A DNA stretch of 5,124 nt from Planctomycetaceae bacterium (GTDB lineage Bacteria; Planctomycetota; Planctomycetia; Pirellulales; UBA1268), in assembly GCA_947464585.1 (NCBI GenBank), contig CANHYS010000221.1, positions 1 through 5,124 of the forward strand, written 5' to 3'. Within the stretch, counting starts at the first letter, position 1, and each line of letters begins with the position of its first letter. The notes under the pieces are model-generated. The model searched no databases. It was not told where the DNA came from and was given only the letters and a program-made list of their open reading frames with translations. Shown here in pieces: positions 1-5,124 of this stretch. A program made the translations under genes and the position numbers.

Positions 1-296
1 AAGCTGATGTAGGGAGCGAGCCGGAAGAGCATGCCGTCGGCACCTTCCGGCATCAGGTCCTCCTTGGCGAGAAGCTTGATTCCATCGGCAAGCGACTGGA
101 GCCAGCCAAACCGGCCGCCAGTCCGCGTAGGGCCGAGGCGGTCCTGAATTCGGGCGGCGATCTTTCGCTCGGCCCAAATGAATACGAGGGCACCACCCGC
201 GATCACGTTGAGGATCAGGGCGGCGGCGACAAAGGCCGTGATCGTCCAGGCCAACCACTCGGGCAGGCCGACCGTGTTGATCAGAAAATCAGCCAT
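1..296 (-). CDS. nuoH: NADH-quinone oxidoreductase subunit H (NuoH), N-terminal part, cut by window edge
   Basis: NuoH is the membrane subunit of complex I that contacts the hydrophilic arm and forms much of the quinone-binding chamber. The ATG at 296-294 opens a frame with no stop to position 1, giving 98 residues; the family is usually about 330-430, so most of the protein lies outside. Residues about 14-41 form a first membrane helix. They are followed by the family signature: WAERKIAARIQDRLGPTR at 41-58, then LQSLADGIKLLAKEDLMP around 66-83 and FRLAPYIS at 91-98. No clear Shine-Dalgarno is seen; the bases just before the ATG read AGCACCG, the same as before nuoA. It is the last visible gene of the leftward nuo cluster, 168 bp after nuoD. 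The identity is secure; the start is the only ATG that places the helix and signature normally. Confidence 0.95.
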   Translation of the reverse strand, partial: MADFLINTVGLPEWLAWTITAFVAAALILNVIAGGALVFIWAERKIAARIQDRLGPTRTGGRFGWLQSLADGIKLLAKEDLMPEGADGMLFRLAPYIS

Positions 297-370
297 CGGT
301 GCTGGATTTCAGGCTGGGTTTGAGGTGGGCAAAAATGCCCTCGAACCAACGATTTCCCGGGGGGAAACCG

Positions 371-394
371 ACTTCGTGAAAAATCGCACGAAGT
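371..394. repeat. Perfect 8-bp inverted repeat in the nuoD-nuoH gap
   Basis: ACTTCGTG (371-378) and its exact complement CACGAAGT (387-394) flank an 8-nt loop. No T-run follows on either strand, so this does not look like an intrinsic terminator. Two weaker hairpins lie beside it: a 5-bp GGGCA/TGCCC stem at 327-340 with an AAAA loop, and TTTCCC/GGGAAA at 353-367 with a 3-nt loop. A processing or stability element in the nuo mRNA is possible, but that is inference. Confidence 0.5.
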
Positions 395-423
395 TTGCAC
401 CAAGTCGGCCTAATTCACAAGTG

Positions 424-449
424 CCGGGGTAAAAAACCGGGGTAAAAAC
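424..449. repeat. Two tandem 13-bp copies of CCGGGGTAAAAA(A/C)
   Basis: Positions 424-436 and 437-449 are the same 13-mer except for the last base. The array lies 15 bp downstream of the nuoD stop codon in the direction of transcription, and a partial echo (GCCGGGGG) follows at 451-458. Read on the nuo-coding strand it gives T-runs separated by ACCCCGG. It could be a slippage duplication or a protein site; there is no evidence for a function. Confidence 0.6.
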
Positions 450-464
450 TGCCGGGGGATCGCC

Positions 465-1673
465 CTACCGGTCAATCTCGCCCATCACGATGTCGAGGCT
501 GCCCACGATGGCCGGCACGTCGGCGATCAGGCACCCACGGCAGAGTTCGTGCGTGACGGCAAGATTCGAGAACGAACTCGAACGGGCCCGCACCCGCCAC
601 GGAATCGCCGAGCCATCACTGACGAGATAAAAGCCCATCTGCCCCTTCGGACATTCGGTCTCGAGGTAGGCGTCACCGGCGGGAATCTTCTCCGTCAGTT
701 TCACCGGTTCGCCAAGCGGGCCCTTGCAGGCGGAATAGCGGTCAATCGCCTGCCGTACGAGATCCATCGACTGCACGACCTCGAGCATCCGCACGAAGAA
801 GCGGTGCCAACAGTCGCCGAGAATGGCGTCCGCAGGCACGGGCGGATACGCATGGTCCCGCGGATAATGGCCGTTCTTCATCACGGCAACCTCGAAGGCG
901 TAGCCTTCGTACATCGCGGTATAGATGCTCTCGCCGTCTCGCCGCATGTCCTGATCGACGCCGCTGCCCCGCAACACCGGCCCGGAGCAGCCGTATTCGA
1001 TCGCCAATTCCGGTGACATCACACCGATGGCCGCCGTGCGTTTCACGAAGATCGCATTGGTGGTGAGCAGTGCATGGTATTCCTGAATGATCGGCTCGAA
1101 CTGTTCGAGGAACTCCTCGCACTTCCGCAGCCAGCCGGGGGGCAGGTCGGCCGTCAGTCCACCCACCGTGATGTAGCTGTAGGTGAGCCGGGCGCCGCAC
1201 GCCTCCTCGAAGAGGTCGAGGATTTTCTCCCGCTCGCGGAAGGCATAGAGGAACGGGCTGAACGTGCCGAGGTCGAGGCCGTAGGCTCCCATGCCCACGA
1301 GGTGGCTGGCGATCCGCCCCATCTCGGCGATGAGGACGCGGAGATGCCGGGCCCGCTCGCTCACCTGATACTGCATCAGTTTCTCGACGGCGAGCGACCA
1401 GCCGAGATTCATGTTCATCGCGGCGAGGTAGTCCATCCGGTCGGTGTAGGGAATCCACTGCCGGGCGGTGAGATTCTCGCCGATCTTCTCTGCGCAGCGG
1501 TGGAGATAGCCGATATGGGGCTCCACCTCTGACACGATTTCACCATCGGTGCGGAGCACGAGCCTGAGCACACCGTGCGTGCTGGGATGCTGCGGCCCCA
1601 TATTGACGAGCATCTCGTCCGTGCGGACGTCGAATTCAATGATCCGCGGATCGTCGTCGATGAGCGGTGCCAT
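465..1673 (-). CDS. nuoD: NADH-quinone oxidoreductase subunit D (NuoD, 49-kDa type)
   Basis: NuoD is the peripheral-arm subunit of complex I that, with NuoB and NuoH, forms the ubiquinone or menaquinone reduction site. The protein has 402 residues, normal for a stand-alone NuoD. It shows GPQHPSTHG at 26-34, EPHIGYLHRCAEKI at 51-64, PYTDRMDY at 75-82, LGTFSPFLYAFREREKILDLFE in the first half, and a C-terminus ending SLDIVMGEIDR. His33 (in THG) and Tyr82 (in MDY) match the quinone head-group ligands His38 and Tyr87 of Thermus Nqo4, so the site looks intact. In the region usually written LRASGVxxDLRR it reads LRGSGVDQDMRR, a mild variation. An AAAGGA sequence sits 13 nt before the ATG, rather far for a ribosome binding site, but the conserved N-terminus supports this start. 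nuoC lies 82 bp upstream and nuoH 168 bp downstream. Confidence 0.98.
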   Translation of the reverse strand: MAPLIDDDPRIIEFDVRTDEMLVNMGPQHPSTHGVLRLVLRTDGEIVSEVEPHIGYLHRCAEKIGENLTARQWIPYTDRMDYLAAMNMNLGWSLAVEKLMQYQVSERARHLRVLIAEMGRIASHLVGMGAYGLDLGTFSPFLYAFREREKILDLFEEACGARLTYSYITVGGLTADLPPGWLRKCEEFLEQFEPIIQEYHALLTTNAIFVKRTAAIGVMSPELAIEYGCSGPVLRGSGVDQDMRRDGESIYTAMYEGYAFEVAVMKNGHYPRDHAYPPVPADAILGDCWHRFFVRMLEVVQSMDLVRQAIDRYSACKGPLGEPVKLTEKIPAGDAYLETECPKGQMGFYLVSDGSAIPWRVRARSSSFSNLAVTHELCRGCLIADVPAIVGSLDIVMGEIDR

Positions 1674-1755
1674 GGTGGTATGTTCGTCCTTTTGAAGCCT
1701 GATGACGATCGATCAACGCGAAAAGACCCTGTTGATTTTTCCGCAATCTGTCTCG

Positions 1756-2286
1756 CTAGCGGCCGCGGATGCCGTGGTATTCCAGGGGTTGCTCGTAATC
1801 CTTGCGGAGCGGATAGCCTTCCCAGTCCTCCGGACAGAGGATTCGCCGGAGGTCAGGATGGCCGGTAAACCACACACCTGACAGGTCATAGACCTCGCGC
1901 TCGTGCCAGTTGGCACCGCGCCAGACACCAGCCACGCTTCCCACCTCGGGCAACTGACCGGGCACGTCCCCCTTCCACCGCGGCAGCTTCACCTTCAGCA
2001 CGATGCTGACCCGCGAGGCCGTGCTCCAGAGGTGGTAGACCAGTTCCGTATGCGGCTGCCAGGTCACCTTGGCCGCCTTCTTCGGATCGGGTTCGAACCA
2101 GTCGACGGCGGTGATGCACTCAATCGCGTCGAATCGGACGGTGCTCTTTTCGCGCAGCCAGCGGCAGACTTCCACCAGGCGTTCGGGGGCGACCTCAATC
2201 CAGGGGTCGAGGGCGTCGAGACGACTGCCCGCAACGGCGCCAGGCAAGGCTTGCTCCAGCTGTTCCAGGAATCCGGGACCTCTCAT
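1756..2286 (-). CDS. nuoC: NADH-quinone oxidoreductase subunit C (NuoC, 30-kDa type)
   Basis: NuoC is a small hydrophilic subunit of the peripheral arm of complex I that packs against NuoD and carries no cofactor. The 176-residue protein has the family's C-terminal signature: [20 protein letters not shown] at 125-144, then LRRIL, a [10 protein letters not shown] segment at 155-164, and a short tail. The N-terminal half (for example [12 protein letters not shown] at 52-63) fits the alpha/beta domain of the family. NuoC is a separate protein here, not the NuoCD fusion of enterobacteria. AGGT lies about 6 nt before the ATG as a plausible ribosome binding site. In most bacteria nuoB would directly precede this gene; here the 124 bp upstream lead straight to nuoA. 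Confidence 0.98.
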   Translation of the reverse strand: MRGPGFLEQLEQALPGAVAGSRLDALDPWIEVAPERLVEVCRWLREKSTVRFDAIECITAVDWFEPDPKKAAKVTWQPHTELVYHLWSTASRVSIVLKVKLPRWKGDVPGQLPEVGSVAGVWRGANWHEREVYDLSGVWFTGHPDLRRILCPEDWEGYPLRKDYEQPLEYHGIRGR

Positions 2287-2410
2287 GGCAGACCTGTGTT
2301 CTCAATCGTTCGAGGGAAAATCGCGTTCGTGGGAGAAACGGCATCAACGTGGCACCGGGTAACAGGACACACCCGCCCCAGCTTCGTCCGGGTGAACGGG
2401 CTTGCCACGA
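2287..2410. other. nuoA-nuoC gap where nuoB would be expected
   Basis: This 124-bp spacer is too short for nuoB (about 160 codons or more). Reading the minus strand from the nuoA stop in one frame gives no NuoB hallmark such as the CC pair or the MPEP segment. It holds two CCGGGT(G)AAC direct repeats (2355-2363 and 2388-2397) with an ACCCG between them at 2371-2375 that could pair with either copy. No terminator-like T-run or convincing promoter is visible. Confidence 0.6.
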
Positions 2411-3010
2411 CTACCCCGTCGTGTTTCGCCCGCCACCGCCTGAACTCTGCCCGGCGGCAACCTGCGAAGAAACGGCACGAACCCAGTCAAGGTCGCCGCG
2501 GTACCAGACATAGGCAAAACCGATCAGGAGCACGGCGAAGAACGCGGCCATATCCACAGCCGCCGTCCGCGCGAGCAGCGTACCGGCATGGGCGACGGCC
2601 TCTGACGCACCACCTGCCAACTCCGGGAACAGCGGCACCGCTGGGTTCTCGACACCAAGTTCCCTGATGAGGCCGGCGGCCGCGGGCGTCAACGTGCTGC
2701 CATCAGCCTGCACGGTCGCAAACGCCGGATCCGCCAACTGCACTGCCTTGCCAAAAACCGTCGCCCAAGGGAAGAAGAGCGCGACCTCGACGTCGAAGAT
2801 GATGAACAGCAATGCCACGACGTAAAAACGAAGGTCGAACTGCACGAAGCTGGAGCCGATCGTCGGCTCACCGCACTCGTACACCTCCAACTTTTCGGCG
2901 TTGGGAGCCCGCGGCCGCACCAGCCAACCGATGAGGAGGTTGACGAAGAGAAACGCTGCCCCGAGGGCGACGAACAACGCGACGTAGCCGGCAATCAGTA
3001 CGGGATTCAT
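2411..3010 (-). CDS. nuoA: NADH-quinone oxidoreductase subunit A (NuoA), long form with insertion
   Basis: NuoA is a three-helix membrane subunit near the quinone site of complex I. The 199-residue protein is longer than the usual 115-150. Helix 1 spans about residues 4-30. The conserved loop and helix 2 follow: YECGEPTIGSSFVQFDLRFY at 44-63, then VVALLFIIFDVEVALFFPWA to 83. Helix 3 is about 152-170 and ends in the RGDLDW motif at 171-176. Between helices 2 and 3, residues about 86-150 form an extra segment rich in Ala, Gly and Pro. The C-terminus ends in a Gly/Ser-rich tail (SSGGGGRNTTG). The ribosome binding site is weak (GAGTGAGCACCG before ATG). nuoI ends 35 bp upstream. The core motifs are intact, so it is probably functional. 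Confidence 0.95.
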   Translation of the reverse strand: MNPVLIAGYVALFVALGAAFLFVNLLIGWLVRPRAPNAEKLEVYECGEPTIGSSFVQFDLRFYVVALLFIIFDVEVALFFPWATVFGKAVQLADPAFATVQADGSTLTPAAAGLIRELGVENPAVPLFPELAGGASEAVAHAGTLLARTAAVDMAAFFAVLLIGFAYVWYRGDLDWVRAVSSQVAAGQSSGGGGRNTTG

Positions 3011-3045
3011 CGGTGCTCACTCGACAGGGAATCAAGGCAGAATGA

Positions 3046-3573
3046 TTACTGGTTGGGGCCACCGTGGACCGGATCGACGATCACCTTCGATGCCGCCACG
3101 GCCGTTGGGTTGAGTGTGGAACGGCCCCATGCCACCTCCACCGGCAGCCTCGCAAAATCGACGATCGTGCCGTCGCGGCTGTAGCAACTCAAGTCGAGCG
3201 TCGAACCCATGAAGATGCAGTCGACCGGGCAAGGCTCCACGCAGAGCGCACAGAACATGCACTTGGAATAGTCGATGGTGAAGCCGCTGACCTGGAACCC
3301 CTTGCCGCCGCTGACGCGTTCCTTGCCAATGTAGATGCAATCCACGGGGCAGGCCTTGGCGCACTGGTCGCAGGCGATGCACGTCGTCAGGTCGTACCGG
3401 TGAAAACCGCGGTAGCGGGCCGCCACGGGGGCCGGGAGTTCCGGGTATTCGAAGTGCTCGGTGAACGTACGGCGCTTTTGGTCGTACGTGCTGCTAAATA
3501 CCCGCAGCGTCACCAGCATGCCGTCTGCCACAGTCCGAACGGCAGTGAACAGATTTCGAAACCATTCTCGCAT
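3046..3573 (-). CDS. nuoI: NADH-quinone oxidoreductase subunit I (NuoI), 2x[4Fe-4S] ferredoxin-like
   Basis: NuoI carries the two [4Fe-4S] clusters that pass electrons along the peripheral arm of complex I towards NuoB. In the 175-residue product, both cluster motifs are complete: CIACDQCAKACPVDC with Cys65, 68, 71 and 75, and CMFCALCVEPCPVDC with Cys105, 108, 111 and 115. The N-terminus (MREWFRNLFTAVRTVADGML) is the amphipathic membrane-contact helix typical of the family, which sets the start at 3573. The frame stays open upstream to 3807, but that part is Arg/Gly/Ala-rich and unlike NuoI. A weak GGA lies 6 nt before the ATG. It is the first gene of the visible cluster, an unusual place for nuoI, which normally sits between nuoH and nuoJ. 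It is followed after 35 bp by nuoA. Confidence 0.97.
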   Translation of the reverse strand: MREWFRNLFTAVRTVADGMLVTLRVFSSTYDQKRRTFTEHFEYPELPAPVAARYRGFHRYDLTTCIACDQCAKACPVDCIYIGKERVSGGKGFQVSGFTIDYSKCMFCALCVEPCPVDCIFMGSTLDLSCYSRDGTIVDFARLPVEVAWGRSTLNPTAVAASKVIVDPVHGGPNQ

Positions 3574-3661
3574 GGCGATTCCAATCGAAGGTGCATCCAA
3601 ACCGAGACCCCACCGGGCACTTTCACCGCGGGGCGTCACCATCTGGCAGAGGCACGGCCAG

Positions 3662-3689
3662 AGTATAGAGACCACCTCCACACCAACAA
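3662..3689 (-). promoter_or_regulatory. Putative sigma70-type promoter for the nuo cluster
   Basis: On the minus strand TTGTTG (3689-3684) and TATACT (3667-3662) are separated by 16 bp, a good match to housekeeping -35 and -10 boxes. Transcription would start near 3655, giving a leader of about 80 nt before the nuoI ATG at 3573. No gene on this strand lies upstream for several hundred bases, so a promoter is expected here. This is by eye only. Confidence 0.5.
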
Positions 3690-3928
3690 GCGGCCGCGCT
3701 CTTTTCAGGGGCATTGCTGGCTTTGCTCTCCCCGGCCGCCGGCGGAGGCCCGTCCCCCCTCCCGCTGCCGCTGCCCGCCCCAGAAGTATTGGCAGAGCGA
3801 CTGACACGCAGGCCGGCCAGGTGTCCCCAAGGGCCTGAAATCCGCCGCAAGAGGGGGCGGTGGGAGGAAGAACTGGCGCTAACGCTTCATTTCTGCGTTC
3901 CGGATTGATTCCTTGGCCCGGGAATTGC
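3690..3928. other. Gene-free divergent region between nuo and csrA promoters
   Basis: This is the central part of the 480-bp gene-free stretch 3574-4053. I see no coding sequence: open frames here are compositionally odd and match no family. It contains a CCGCCGGCGG palindrome at 3736-3745 and a strongly C-rich tract on the plus strand at about 3751-3781 (G-rich on the nuo-coding strand). The G-rich strand lies upstream of the putative nuo promoter and might be structured, but nothing shows a role. Confidence 0.5.
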
Positions 3929-3956
3929 TTGACCGGCCCGCAAAACCCTCTACAGT
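3929..3956 (+). promoter_or_regulatory. Putative sigma70-type promoter of csrA
   Basis: TTGACC (3929-3934) and TACAGT (3951-3956) are separated by 16 bp. The predicted start is near 3963, giving a 5' leader of about 90 nt before the csrA ATG at 4054. It is the best promoter-like match on the plus strand in the gene-free region and is correctly placed for the first gene of the rightward unit. Confidence 0.6.
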
Positions 3957-3965
3957 AAAGGTATC

Positions 3966-4053
3966 GGAGTCAACGCAGTTTGCCCCTTCGCCGCCAGCGC
4001 GGCGGTTGAACAGGTGGACAGCCGGCTTCTTCGGACCGCCAAGGAAGGTTTCA
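3966..4053 (+). promoter_or_regulatory. csrA 5' leader with GGA triplets, competing stems and strong RBS
   Basis: The leader has four GGA triplets (3966, 4016, 4033, 4043), the core that CsrA proteins bind in RNA. The last lies inside a strong ribosome binding site, AAGGAAGG (4041-4048), 5 nt before the ATG. GGCGGT at 4001-4006 can pair with CCGCC at 3991-3995 (5-nt loop) or with ACCGCC at 4035-4040, directly against the ribosome binding site. CsrA is known to repress its own translation in Escherichia coli through GGA sites; that this happens here is inference. Confidence 0.4.
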
Positions 4054-4305
4054 ATGTTGGTCCTGTCGCGGAAAAAAGACGAGAGCATCGTCATCAACAA
4101 CGACATCACGATCGTTGTGGTGGAGATCCGTGGCGACAAGGTCCGTCTCGGGGTCGAGGCACCGAAAGAGGTGCCCGTTCACAGGCAGGAAGTGTTCGAG
4201 GCCATTGCCCGTGGAGAAACGGTGGCGGAATCGGTGGATGCCGAAGCCGGCAAGGTACGCACCGCAGACGATTCCACAGCAGGTAACCCTCCTCACGCCG
4301 ACTGA
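4054..4305 (+). CDS. csrA: Carbon storage regulator CsrA (RsmA family RNA-binding protein)
   Basis: CsrA is a small dimeric protein that binds GGA motifs in mRNA leaders and changes translation or mRNA stability. The 83-residue product begins MLVLSRKKDESIVINNDITI, followed by VRLGVEAPKEVPVHRQEV at about 30-47. Leu4 and Arg44, key RNA-contact residues in E. coli CsrA, are both present. The core ends near residue 51. A tail of about 30 residues, acidic and Ala/Asp-rich, follows and looks disordered; the family is often 60-75 residues, so the tail is slightly long. The frame is open upstream to 3913, but the conserved MLVLSRK start and the AAGGAAGG site 5 nt before it decide the ATG at 4054. The leader suggests autoregulation. 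It is divergent from the nuo cluster and followed after 67 bp by tRNA-Glu. Confidence 0.97.
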   Translation: MLVLSRKKDESIVINNDITIVVVEIRGDKVRLGVEAPKEVPVHRQEVFEAIARGETVAESVDAEAGKVRTADDSTAGNPPHAD

Positions 4306-4331
4306 CGCCTGTCATTCCGCGAGAGAAGAGG

Positions 4332-4360
4332 CTGTTCGAACGGCGTGTTCACGGTATGCT
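4332..4360 (+). promoter_or_regulatory. Possible promoter of tRNA-Glu
   Basis: TATGCT at 4355-4360 resembles a -10 box, with a poor -35 (CTGTTC, 4332-4337) 17 bp upstream. Transcription would start near 4367, a few bases before the mature tRNA 5' end at 4373, as often seen for tRNA genes. The alternative is read-through from csrA, since no terminator is visible after csrA. Confidence 0.4.
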
Positions 4361-4372
4361 GTGCTGACGTGC

Positions 4373-4445
4373 GGCCCTGTCGTCTAGGGGCCTAGGACAC
4401 TGGCCTTTCACGCCGGTAACACGGGTTCGAATCCCGTCAGGGTCA
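4373..4445 (+). tRNA. tRNA-Glu (anticodon UUC)
   Basis: A full cloverleaf can be folded by hand. The acceptor GGCCCTG (4373-4379) pairs with CAGGGTC (4438-4444) with one G-U pair. The D stem is GTCT (4382-4385) with GGAC (4395-4398). The anticodon stem is CTGGC (4400-4404) with GCCGG (4412-4416). The anticodon TTC at 4407-4409 reads GAA/GAG codons. The T stem ACGGG/CCCGT (4421-4425, 4433-4437) encloses TTCGAAT. The discriminator base is A4445 and the 3' CCA is not encoded, so it must be added by the CCA-adding enzyme. Besides translation, Glu-tRNA feeds tetrapyrrole synthesis in bacteria using the C5 pathway, which is of interest given the ferrochelatase gene 100 bp downstream. Confidence 0.97.
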
Positions 4446-4489
4446 TTTGCTCGCACCATCACTCCGCACGCTGTCGAAACGCTCGGGCC

Positions 4490-4501
4490 TTTTTCTTTTT
4501 T
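4490..4501 (+). terminator. T-rich tract after tRNA-Glu, possible weak terminator
   Basis: Eleven T and one C (TTTTTCTTTTTT) lie 45 nt after the tRNA. The GC-rich sequence before it (GCTCGGGCC) does not form a convincing stem with nearby bases, so this is at best a weak intrinsic terminator. If inactive, csrA, the tRNA and the ferrochelatase gene may share a transcript. Confidence 0.3.
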
Positions 4502-4508
4502 GTCGCTC

Positions 4509-4547
4509 CGCTGAAAACCAGCGCTGAACCTCAACGCTGAACCACAT
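4509..4547 (+). repeat. Three CGCTGAA direct repeats with 13-nt period before hemH
   Basis: CGCTGAA occurs at 4509-4515, 4522-4528 and 4535-4541, spaced exactly 13 nt apart. The units continue as AACCAG, CCTCAA and CCACAT, the last running into the ATG at 4546. No Shine-Dalgarno sequence is present in this leader. The array may come from slippage duplication or be an operator or translational element; function is unknown. Confidence 0.65.
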
Positions 4548-5124
4548 GTCCGACTCCTACGACGCTGTCCTCTTGGTCTCGTTCGGCGGGCCCGACGGCC
4601 CGGACGATGTCCTGCCGTTTCTGGAAAACGTGCTCCGCGGGCGGAACGTGCCGCGGGAACGGATGCTGGAAGTGGCCGAGCACTACAACCACTTCGGCGG
4701 CAAGAGCCCAATCAACGAGCAAAACCTGGCGATCCTCGCCGCCCTTCGTGACGAACTCGACCGCCGCGGACCACACCTGCCGGTCTACTGGGGCAACCGC
4801 AACTGGCATCCGTTGCTCACCGACACGATCCGCGAGATGGCCGATGCTGGCGTGAAACGGGCGATCGCCTTCGTCACCAGTGCCTACAGCAGCTACTCCG
4901 GCTGTCGCCAATACCGGGAAAACATCGCGGCTGCCTGCGCGGCGTTGGGCGAGCGTGCCCCACAGATCGACAAGATTCGCGTGTTCTTCAACCATCCCGG
5001 CTTCGTCGGGCCGATGGCCGACAATGTCAGGCGGGCGGTCGGCCAGTTCCCGGAGAGCGTCCGCGCCGCCGTGCCCGTGCTGTTCACGGCCCACAGCATT
5101 CCGACCTCGATGGCGGATGGATGC
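4546..5124 (+). CDS. hemH: Ferrochelatase (actinobacterial/CpfC-like), N-terminal part, cut by window edge
   Basis: Ferrochelatase inserts ferrous iron into protoporphyrin IX, or into coproporphyrin III in the CpfC branch, at the end of haem synthesis. The ATG at 4546 opens a frame to the window end without a stop, giving 193 residues of a family usually 320-380 long. Recognisable segments are [20 protein letters not shown] at 8-27, [15 protein letters not shown] at 46-60, [12 protein letters not shown] at 80-91, [19 protein letters not shown] at 109-127 and [13 protein letters not shown] at 178-190. His183 in TAHSIP is the conserved metal-insertion histidine. The second catalytic acidic residue and any C-terminal [2Fe-2S] cysteines lie outside. 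The YWGNRNWHP and SSYSGCRQY wording resembles actinobacterial-type enzymes, which may use coproporphyrin; that cannot be decided here. No clear ribosome binding site precedes it. It follows tRNA-Glu by 100 bp. Confidence 0.95.
   Translation, partial: MSDSYDAVLLVSFGGPDGPDDVLPFLENVLRGRNVPRERMLEVAEHYNHFGGKSPINEQNLAILAALRDELDRRGPHLPVYWGNRNWHPLLTDTIREMADAGVKRAIAFVTSAYSSYSGCRQYRENIAAACAALGERAPQIDKIRVFFNHPGFVGPMADNVRRAVGQFPESVRAAVPVLFTAHSIPTSMADGC

Noticed and set aside
549..1532. Plus-strand open frames of 155 and 152 codons (549-1016, 1074-1532)
   Set aside because: They are antisense to nuoD, have no recognisable family signature and are expected shadows of a GC-rich gene with biased third codon positions.
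1712..1740. ATCAAC/GTTGAT inverted repeat followed by T's on the plus strand, in the nuoC-nuoD gap
   Set aside because: The stem is only 6 bp, mostly A-T, with a 13-nt loop, and the T's follow on the strand opposite to the nuo genes, where no gene ends.
1903..2667. Plus-strand open frame of 254 codons
   Set aside because: It is antisense to nuoC and the 3' part of nuoA, its composition is low-complexity His/Arg/Pro-rich, and it resembles no family I know.
3064..3804. Plus-strand open frame of 246 codons
   Set aside because: It lies antisense to nuoI and its leader; the opposite strand encodes an unmistakable NuoI with both cysteine motifs.
3574..3807. N-terminal extension of nuoI to an ATG at 3807
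   Set aside because: The extension is Arg/Gly/Ala-rich, does not resemble NuoI, and would start upstream of the putative promoter; the family N-terminus begins at 3573.
3913..4053. 47-codon N-terminal extension of csrA
   Set aside because: It overlaps the promoter and leader; CsrA proteins begin MLxLxR, and the strong ribosome binding site at 4041-4048 points to 4054.
4531..5094. Minus-strand open frame of 187 codons
   Set aside because: It is antisense to the ferrochelatase coding sequence, which is clearly identified on the plus strand.

Overview
The window is a GC-rich stretch of bacterial chromosome that looks planctomycete-like, probably Pirellulales. This placement rests on the CsrA core sequence, an actinobacterial-type ferrochelatase occurring beside csrA, loose spacing between operon genes, and few strong Shine-Dalgarno sites. 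It comes from recognising protein sequence only and was not tested by a search.

Positions 1-3573 (minus strand) hold part of a respiratory complex I (NADH-quinone oxidoreductase) cluster, read from right to left: nuoI, nuoA, nuoC, nuoD and the first 98 codons of nuoH, which runs off the left edge. The gene gaps are 35, 124, 82 and 168 bp. The order is not the classical A-B-C-D-E-F-G-H-I. nuoI comes first, nuoB is missing between A and C, and E, F and G are missing between D and H. NuoA carries a long insertion before its last membrane helix. A sigma70-like promoter facing leftward (3662-3689) is a good candidate for driving the cluster.

Positions 3574-4053 hold no gene. This is the divergent control region between the nuo cluster and csrA. 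It contains the putative nuo promoter, a GC-rich pyrimidine/purine-asymmetric tract, a second sigma70-like promoter facing rightward (3929-3956), and a csrA leader of about 90 nt. The leader has four GGA triplets and two mutually exclusive hairpins next to a strong ribosome binding site.

Positions 4054-5124 (plus strand) hold csrA (83 aa post-transcriptional regulator), a complete tRNA-Glu(UUC), and the first 193 codons of a ferrochelatase gene (hemH/cpfC type) that runs off the right edge. Three 13-nt-spaced CGCTGAA repeats lie directly before the ferrochelatase start. Glu-tRNA is the precursor of tetrapyrroles in the C5 pathway, so a tRNA-Glu next to a haem gene is suggestive, though it may be chance.

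Most of the window is core metabolism. I see no mobile element, CRISPR array or clearly new system. The points worth a second look are the unusual nuo order and missing nuoB, the NuoA insertion, the csrA leader, and the small repeats in the nuoD-nuoH gap and before hemH.
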